A stretch of 64,000 nucleotides of DNA from Aaosphaeria pasadenensis (lineage: Eukaryota > Ascomycota > Dothideomycetes > Pleosporales), in the NCBI GenBank assembly GCA_022813625.1, contig JAKLMB010000004.1:1-64000 (forward strand). Reading direction: 5' to 3'. The notes below the pieces were generated by a model. That model was given only the letters and a program-made list of their open reading frames with translations, was not told where the DNA came from and made no database searches. The position numbers and the translations under genes are program-made. This document shows, piece by piece, positions 57,403 to 64,000 of this stretch. Position 1 is the first letter of the stretch; each line of letters begins with the position of its first letter.

Positions 57403-59368
57403 TTAGAAAACATACTGTAGATATCGTTAGAATTGCAACTATTCATGTTATAATTTCCAAGTGAACTTACAGGAATGAAAAGGTATGGGACCCTCCGCTC
57501 ATACTCCTTCCATGCATCGCCATAGGCTTGGCGGCACTTTTCGATATCGCGACGGGCCCGGTGAATAATCATACAGAAGAAGAAAAATGAATAGAACCAC
57601 GGGAATGGCGATGTGAAGCCAGTAATTAGGCCCCAGTTAAGAGCAAACCAGAAATCGCAGGCATAATGAACCTTGCGAGCTTTTCCGTCTGTAGATCGTT
57701 AGGGTTGTTTCTGCGTACGCAATATTTTGTTGTTACTCACACCAACCGTCACAAAGGAGCTTCTTTCCTTGGGCCGTCTCAATGACCTGAGGATTGTGGA
57801 TCTTGCCATACTTGAAGTAAGGGAAAGTCTTGCGCTCATCCACGGCACCCCTCTCCTCTTGTCTGAACTGATTCTTCTGGCTGTTGCAGGTGTCCCAAAC
57901 GTAATACACTCCCAGGTAGAGGACCACAAGAACCAGAACAAACCAAGTCGGCCACTGGTAAGTGTCCGGGTGGTGATGGGCGATAAATAGAATAGAGTGG
58001 CAATAGGAAAGGGGCACACCGGCCATATTCCAGAAAATCAGCATAAAACCCAACTTCTCATAGTACATGTCCCAAGTTGTGATGATCAAGTGCTCTCCTT
58101 TGGCGCATGCACCGGCGTACAGGTACTGTGCCAAGAGCAAAAAGGCTGCCGATGCCGAGACGTAGCCGTAGTCCTCGTACTGCTTCAAACAGGTGCCGAG
58201 AGAAAGAAAGAAGAGAGTAAACCATGGAATACGGACCTCCAGGAACATCTTAAAATCAAGAATACCAAATAGTCTTGGGTTAAGTTCTGCTCCGAGGAAG
58301 AAGTCCACGATAGGATAACCGCTCATGCGAATGGTAGCACCACGGGCAAGGGCAGAGAAATAAGCAATGAAGGAGCAAAGGAACCCGGAGATTATGGCAA
58401 CAGACATGATAGAGCCAAACTCGTCTACAAGCGTCCAGAGTTTGAAATAACCCGTGAAATGTAGGACTAAACCAAGTACGATGCTCGTGTAGAATGACCA
58501 GATGGCGGAGCAATAGTACGGTAATTGCTTACCACCAAGATGTGGCAAAGCTTGACCGTGACGGACGACACCAGGAAGAAGCATGTAGAAAGCCATCTGA
58601 GTAAGTCCAAAATACCAGTAAATTGACCAAGCGCGGTGACTGGGATAAGCATGTGTCCTAACGAGATACCAGAGATGCTGCAAGAACTCGCCATAGTTTT
58701 CGCCAGGCGCCGGGGTTGGGATCTTGCCATCGTAAAAGGTCGTTCCGATCCACATGTAGTACATGAGAATGGGAAAGCATATCATCATAGAGAGCATGCC
58801 CAAGGAGCCTCCAAACTCGCTAGCACCGGATACGTCCGTCTTAGGGAATCGATCCAGTTCCTTTGCGAGCTTTTTCTCGTCTTTTGTGGCCGTTGGTCCA
58901 TCATTGGGTACGATGACTCCATTGGACAATGGGAATGGGTCTGTCTTCATCTGACCATTTCCATTGGCGTGTCCATTGGCATGTCCATTGGCGTGCCCAT
59001 TGGTGTTCCCGTTGGCGTGCCCGTTCACGTATCCGTTGACGTTTCCATTAGCAGACCCATTCTCAATGCCCGTGGAGTATCCATTCGTATGTTCATACAC
59101 TGCACCATTGGCCTGGAGGTCGAGTTTCGACAGAGGTTCGGGGGTGGCAGATGCCTCACGGCCAGGGACAATCGATTTGCGCTGAGACTTCCTTCGGCCG
59201 GGCGTCTCGACGAAGCCAGGATTGGAAGGTTTGCTGGGTGGTAGGTAATGCGCTGTCAGTCATGGTTTCATTGCTGGTAGAAGGCTGGTGGATTTGAGTA
59301 CGGCAATTGTCTCGTCTCACATACCTCGGTGTCTTGCCAGTCTTCGACCGTGTTACTCTCTCCGACAT
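57403..59368 (-). CDS. erg4: Delta(24(24(1)))-sterol reductase
   Basis: Exons 59368-59325, 59233-57741, 57688-57471 and 57414-57403, with introns 91, 52 and 56 bp; 588 residues. It catalyses the last step of ergosterol synthesis, NADPH reduction of the C-24(28) double bond, in the ER. Multiple hydrophobic helices; the family blocks read FGGSLGMLSMMICFPILMYY, HRAWSIYWYFGLTQMAFY, ARGATIRMSGYPIVDFFLGAE and WYGKARKVHYACDFWFALNWG. The C-terminus RRVPYLFIPYVF is the expected end and needs the tiny 12-base last exon (TAT GTT TTC TAA), which confirms the fourth exon. Residues about 52-90 are an unusual Asn-Gly repeat (NGHANGHANGHANG). The frame is intact. It lies about 950 bp downstream of the Cys-rich protein gene on the same strand. 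Confidence 0.95.
58968..59065 (-). repeat. In-frame 12-base repeat encoding NGHA units
   Basis: Imperfect tandem units encoding Asn-Gly-His-Ala, Asn-Gly-Asn-Thr and Asn-Gly-Tyr-Val inside erg4 exon 2. Wobble variation between units shows it is not a brand-new expansion. Confidence 0.8.
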
Positions 59369-60320
59369 CGTGTTCTTCTCCGCTACACGGCGGTAGTGTA
59401 GAATTCAGGGGTGGGGTTCGCAGATAAAGAATGGCGCGCGAAACACGAAAAATTCGCAGAGTTGGCGGGATAAAGGAGTGGAAGGCAGTCGTTATGGACG
59501 ATCAGATCATCACAAAATCTCCACGACGGCGAGTGCTCGTCGGCTTGAGTTGTACGCTGTCGGGAGTCGTTCAAGTTTCGACTGACGGAATCATTAATCG
59601 AATAATGAATGAATGAATGAATGAATGAGTGAAAGTGTTTGTTTTGACATGGCGCCGGGAAAATTTGGGGTCGCGCCTCCGCCTCGCCAAGATGGCGATT
59701 GACCAATTGGAGAGACGCATTGCCTGTGGACCTGCATACAGTGATCAACCTTAATTCCCCATCGCCACAACCCACCCGTATCGGTAAATAATACAATACA
59801 AATACATAGTGATGTGGAGCTCACGAGATCACCATCGCCAGGCTTCGCATCGATCGACACACCAGGGGTTGGACGAGATAGCACCACGCTATACAAATGT
59901 CTACAGCGTACAGGTAGATGAGCGGGCAAGTGCAGGTACATTCAGCACGACGAAGAACTGCGCGCATGGAAAGCAACAGTGTATCTGCTCAGGACGAATG
60001 TGAGTAGTGGTGCAGACTATGGAGTTTTTAAGGACGACAAAGGGCAATGCGATTCTTGCAGATAGTTGTATTCAGGGCTAGTTCGTCCACTTTATCTTTT
60101 TTGGTGCAATGAACGACCCGTTTGCCGCAAGGTGTGTGGGTGCTCATCGTTCCCAAATCCTTAATAAACCAGACGCTGCGAAGTTACAATCTGGCCTTGA
60201 ACGCTGAAATGCTGGGTATCCAATTAAAAAGACGTAGAGATTACAGTCGATTACTCAAAAGAACATGTTCCAAGACCATGGTGTTATTTGTTATCATCAC
60301 TATCACCATCACCATCACCA
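59369..60320. other. erg4 upstream region
   Basis: 950 bp between erg4 and the gene upstream of it on the same strand. Contains an AATG tetranucleotide repeat (59604-59627) and, at its right end, a hexamer repeat of ATCACC (60297-60329) just after the stop of the next gene. No gene seen. Confidence 0.45.
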
Positions 60321-60329
60321 TCACCATCG
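60297..60329. repeat. ATCACC hexamer repeat
   Basis: About five ATCACC units overlapping the last codons and 3' flank of the Cys-rich protein gene. Confidence 0.85.
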
Positions 60330-61139
60330 TCCTTCTCTGCCTGATGTGGCGCACTGCAGACAGTGCCTATGATTGGAGACGACAGCACAGGACGCGCAGA
60401 TTTTGCGACCGCACTCATTGCATGCAAATTGGCCTCCGGGAGCATCTGAATCCATGTCTATGTCAACGCTCATGCCGTCTGCTGCTTGGAGGACAGAGTC
60501 GCAATCTTCACATCGCGGAGTGTCCCATGCCTGTAGTGTTGCCTCGTGGTGCTGCTGGACGTGTACTGGGGGTGATTGGGTCGGCTGTACCGGGGGAGCA
60601 GATATCTTCCAAAAGGAATGAAGCGTCGACTTTTGAACAGGAACAGATTGGGTCTCGACACCTGGGTATTGTGGCAAGGATGGAATGGGGGAAGCATGGG
60701 GAAGGTTTCGTTGCGCGCAGAAGAGTTTATTCATAGTTATTTCTGTGTACTGTAGTTAGCAAGGGTAGTATAAGGCACGATAGAAACTGGACGAGATCCA
60801 GTATTTCATTCTCGAGATGTGTGTATAAAGGTGATCGGGGTGGGAGATCTAACCGTGGATGGTGCGCTCATCTGGTCTATTGTCGCGGAACCTTTTGCGC
60901 GTCCGACAGCCTAGATCCGAGGCCTTGACTCTTTGGGCATGCGCAAACCAGTCTTTGACAGGACCGAATCGCGCGGCGGGATCGGTATAGGGTTGAGATT
61001 GCGGGTCGATGTCCATGATTGAATGGAGGGCATGTGGGATGGGGGTCGGGGATTGTGCCTCGGGAGTGGTCAAAGAGGCAAAGCTGGACATGGAGAGAGG
61101 CGAGTCGTCGAGGGTAGATCGCTTGCGCTTGAAACCCAT
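60321..61139 (-). CDS. Conserved Cys-rich protein, probable zinc binder
   Basis: Exon 1 61139-60854, intron 60853-60743 (GTTAGA...ACACAG), exon 2 60742-60321; 235 residues. N-terminus MGFKRKRSTLDDSPLSMSS, then TPEAQSPTPIPHA, KASDLGCRTRKRFRDNRPDE, MNKLFCAQRNLPHASPIP and KSTLHSFWKISAPP. The end has a CEDCDSVL...CNECGRKICASC...NHRHCLQC cluster of about nine cysteines and a histidine, a likely zinc-binding module. The intron join (RTIH to EITMNKLF) keeps the frame and family continuity. From memory this is a conserved ascomycete family without a known function. The basic N-terminal segment suggests a nuclear location, and the PxxxxLHSFWxIS block suggests a binding motif (PIP-box-like spacing). 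Both are inference. Confidence 0.75.
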
Positions 61140-62239
61140 TATTGGATTGTTTGTGGTTGTGGTTGTGGGTGTAGTTGGAGGGGGACAGTGTGTGGAGTGT
61201 CAGTGTCGGCTGTGGGTGTGAGTGATGGAAATGAGGCTTCTGGGTGTATGTACTCTGCACTGTGTAACAGTTTTAAGGATGGGTGAAACAATCGAGGAGA
61301 ACACGGACTGGCACTGAGTGGTAAGTGATAAGTGGTAAGTGGTGAGTAGTTAGGTAGGTAGTAAGTAGGTATGTAAGTAGGTGGTGAGGCTGGGCGCGTC
61401 ACGGCTGGGAAATGGGTAACGCGACCACGCGTGCTCAGTGCTCACTCGCGTGGAGCATGTATGAGGTACTCGCATAGATGTGTACTAATGCGTGACGCGC
61501 TAGGTACCTACTACCTCCAAGTCACTAGTAGCTAGTACATTTGTAGATACCTGCTCTAGGTACGGAGTAGTGCCTACTGGGTATACCATACCCAAGCACC
61601 CAAGGTAATTATTTGTAGGCCGTACTCGAGTACGGAGTACTCCGTTCATACAAGCCACTACCTAATTATCTTGTAGTAGATACAGAGTACTCGGTACTCT
61701 GCACATGACTTGTAGGTACCGTGTACACAGTACGGAGGTACTTGTAGACGACAGTATTGTACTAGTAGTCTCTTCTCCAGCCTCCACCTCGTAATTCCGC
61801 TTCTACCCGACAACCCCTGCCATCTCCCGGCTCCCTACTCGTACCTTCCTTCCTATCGTCCCAACTACCCCGCCATGCCCGCTGTGTCCGCCACAATGAC
61901 GCCCTTCCCGTGACCAATTCATCCTGTCACTTACCTCGTACTGTGTAAGTCTTACAGTCAATAGTACAAGGTACCCGCTACCTAGGTAGTAGGTAACTAT
62001 GTAGGTATGTACTCCGTACCTGCCTCGTACTTAAGTAATAATACCTAGGTATCTACCTACCTAGGTAGGTAAATACCTTACACAGGTACCTAGATACCTA
62101 CACAGTAAGTACTCCATACCTAGGAAGGCATCCATCACCACCGAAACTGCCACCACAAAAGCTTTGGCTTCCCACCGCACCTCATTCCTTCACTCACCCG
62201 TTCACCCATTCACCCATTCACCCATTTATACCCTCGACC
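61140..62239. promoter_or_regulatory. Divergent region packed with GTAC palindromes
   Basis: 1.1 kb between the divergent Cys-rich gene and MEMO gene. It contains GTACGGAGTA at 61560 and 61630, TACTCCGTAC at 62010, a 14-bp perfect palindrome at 61632-61645 and many TACCTAGGTA-type words between 61490 and 62120. Just before the MEMO start is a CACCCATT repeat (about 62195-62226). Confidence 0.55.
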
Positions 62240-63417
62240 ATGTCTTCTTCTAGGGAGGCCTCGCATGCGGGTTCATGGTACTCTCACAAGGAAAACGAGC
62301 TCAGTCGGCAGCTCGACAGTTGGCTTGACGCTGTGCCCTCCTCCACCACACCCATAGGACATGCTTCCGCCGTTCAAGGTCCCCTCACACTACCCACCCA
62401 AGGCGCCCGGGCTATCATCGCACCGTACGTTCACACACGACCACCTGCCAGCAGCTGCCCGCAAAACCATCCAGACTGATGTTACCTAGGCATGCTGGAT
62501 ACTCATACTCCGGCGCTGCTGCGGCTTGGGCATACAAGAGCATCGACTGGTCCAATGCGTAAGTCAGCCCGGCACGCTGATGAACTCGGCGCGACCTTCA
62601 ATTGACATCTCAACAGTCAGCGCGTGTTCCTTCTTGGCCCCTCACATCATCACTATCTGACAGGCGCTGCTACGACCACCTTCGAAACATACGATACGCC
62701 CCTAGGATCGCTTCCCATAGATACCGAACTCGTCCAATCGATTGCCAAAGATTGGAAGTTGGACTGGATGTCCGCCGCCGTGGATGAGGCCGAGCATAGT
62801 CTAGAGATGCATCTACCCTACATCTATAAAGTGCTGTCAAGGTGATTTCTCCCCCTCCCTGGCCCCGGTTTTGCGTCTGTCGGCCCACACAAACTGACAT
62901 CACCAGAACACATGATCTCGCAAATCTGCCCCGCCTCGTCCCCATATTGATAGGTAGCACGTCGGCAGCCACGGAACGCTCTCTGGGCAAGCATCTTGCA
63001 CCTTACCTCGCCGACCCGAAGAACGTCTTCGTCATAAGTTCCGACTTCTGCCACTGGGGCTCACGCTTCAGGTACACCTACTACGTCCCCAAATCCGGCC
63101 CACCCACCCAGATAAGAGCTGGCATTCCCGTCTCCGATCGACCAATCCACGAAAGCATTGCCGAGGTGGATCGGCAGAGTATGGACGCGGTGGAGTCGGG
63201 CTCACACCAAGGGTTTCTGAGCCAATTGGAAGCTACAGGCAATACTGTGTGCGGAAGACACCCCATTGGCGTATTCCTGGCTGCTGTTGAGACGAGCGAA
63301 GGCATTGACAGAGAGAACGCTAGGTTTAAATTCGTCAGGTATGAAAGGAGTAGTTTGGTACAGAGCGTGCGAGACAGCAGCGTCTCTTACGCCAGCGCAT
63401 TTGCAGTTTTATCATGA
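62240..63417 (+). CDS. mho1: MEMO-family protein (Mho1)
   Basis: Exons 62240-62424, 62490-62558, 62617-62841 and 62907-63417, with introns 65, 58 and 65 bp; 329 residues. The family landmarks are all present: REASHAGSWY at the start, HAGYSYSGAAAAWAYK, FLLGPSHHHYL, DEAEHSLEMHLPYIYK, VISSDFCHWGSRFRY and GRHPIGVFL. The His of HAGYSYSG, the His of EMHLPY and the Cys of DFCHWG correspond to the metal ligands seen in human MEMO1. These proteins resemble class III extradiol dioxygenases and bind iron or copper; yeast Mho1 is linked to growth and redox behaviour. Its role in this fungus is not known. The frame is intact. Confidence 0.94.
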
Positions 63418-63685
63418 GCGAGCATGGCATGCATGTCACAGACGACATTGCGAGCGTAAGTTGTGAGGTGAGTGGATCGGTTTTCCGGTGGACGTGCAAT
63501 TCTTAGGGCGCTGAGGTTCACACGAGTAGCATGCATCAGGATAATCAAGCATTTGAGCGTTTCGAGATTTTCCCGAGCCCTGGTGAGAGGATTGTATGTC
63601 TATCTCTACGCATACGAACAAATAGTCTTACAACGAGAACTAGTCTTTGTAGATTCGTGATGTTTTCTCCCATCTAGGTACCTAC

Positions 63686-64000
63686 TTAATCGCCATGTGT
63701 TACGCTCTCCTCCAGCGCAATGACCGCCTGCTCCAACTCCCTGATCCTCTGTCCGACCCTCCTTTTCACCTCTTCAGCAACAGCCGCATCCTGCCCCTCT
63801 ACGACACCCTCATAGAACCCCAACAGCCTGTCCAACTCCTCCCTCGCTGCCTCTCTATCCCCAGCCGCATACGTCGTGTTCTTTTCGGTCTCCTCGGCCG
63901 CAATCTCGAACTCGTCGCGCGCCGTGCCGTACAGCTCCTGGATCTCCACAATCGCCGCCTCAATCGCCTGCGCCGCCTCGGGGGATGACGGCGATGTCGA
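63686..64000 (-). CDS. Partial gene, coiled-coil protein (C-terminal part)
   Basis: The 104 C-terminal codons of a minus-strand gene that starts beyond the right edge. The visible part is one long charged helix (AREELDRLLGFYEGVVEGQD, then KRRVGQRIRELEQAVIALEE), a probable coiled coil, ending THGD-stop at 63686. No domain is recognisable and the N-terminus is missing, so no function is proposed. Confidence 0.6.
   Translation of the reverse strand, partial: STSPSSPEAAQAIEAAIVEIQELYGTARDEFEIAAEETEKNTTYAAGDREAAREELDRLLGFYEGVVEGQDAAVAEEVKRRVGQRIRELEQAVIALEESVTHGD

Noticed and set aside
58636..59244. 202-codon plus-strand frame with VGVPIGVPVGV repeats
   Set aside because: Antisense to the NGHA repeat of erg4.
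1..64000. CRISPR array, bacterial-type operons, ribosomal RNA genes
   Set aside because: None seen. The window is eukaryotic, and no spaced direct repeats or rRNA landmarks were recognised.

Overview
This is a piece of a filamentous ascomycete (Pezizomycotina) chromosome. The evidence is the gene content (BimC-type kinesin-5, septin, Jip5, Erg4, Ism1, fungal rhodopsin-domain proteins, an AA9 polysaccharide monooxygenase), the many 48-125 bp GT-AG introns with CTNAY branch points, and TA-rich islands typical of RIP-mutated DNA. The class cannot be fixed from sequence alone.

Layout. Positions 1-14.4 kb are accessory and partly decayed. Two strongly TA-rich islands (1-1.1 kb and 12.4-13.15 kb) frame a run of oxidoreductase-type genes. 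Four of these are broken by single in-frame TAG/TAA codons: an SDR, an NmrA-like reductase, a fatty-acid 2-hydroxylase and a second SDR. The other three read intact: an NmrA-like reductase, an SDR of the retinol-dehydrogenase type and a secreted AA9 LPMO. Every clear interrupting stop can be explained by one C-to-T change at CpA on one strand or the other, which is the RIP preference. From 16.7 to 29.5 kb come Jip5, a homing-endonuclease-like zinc-loop gene with a one-base frameshift, and a secreted GMC oxidoreductase flanked by two seven-helix rhodopsin-domain proteins. From 30.9 to 45 kb a septin, a cytochrome P450 and a 120-residue protein of unknown function sit in very long intergenic regions full of a GTAC-centred motif. 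From 45.2 to 64 kb the window is mostly core: kinesin-5 divergent from a PHAF1/UPF0183 protein, mitochondrial isoleucyl-tRNA synthetase, a small beta-rich protein, C-24(28) sterol reductase, a cysteine-rich conserved protein, a MEMO-family protein and one gene running off the right edge.

How the genes relate. No biosynthetic gene cluster with a backbone enzyme is visible. The 5' third looks like the remains of a tailoring-enzyme or detoxification neighbourhood being eroded by RIP, while the 3' part is housekeeping (spindle, cytokinesis, mitochondrial translation, sterol synthesis). The most unusual non-coding signal is the 10-mer TACTCCGTAC and its reverse complement. I found 15 exact copies, all outside genes, against about 0.1 expected by chance under uniform base composition.

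Gene structures were assembled by eye from splice signals, reading-frame continuity and remembered family conservation. No database search was run.
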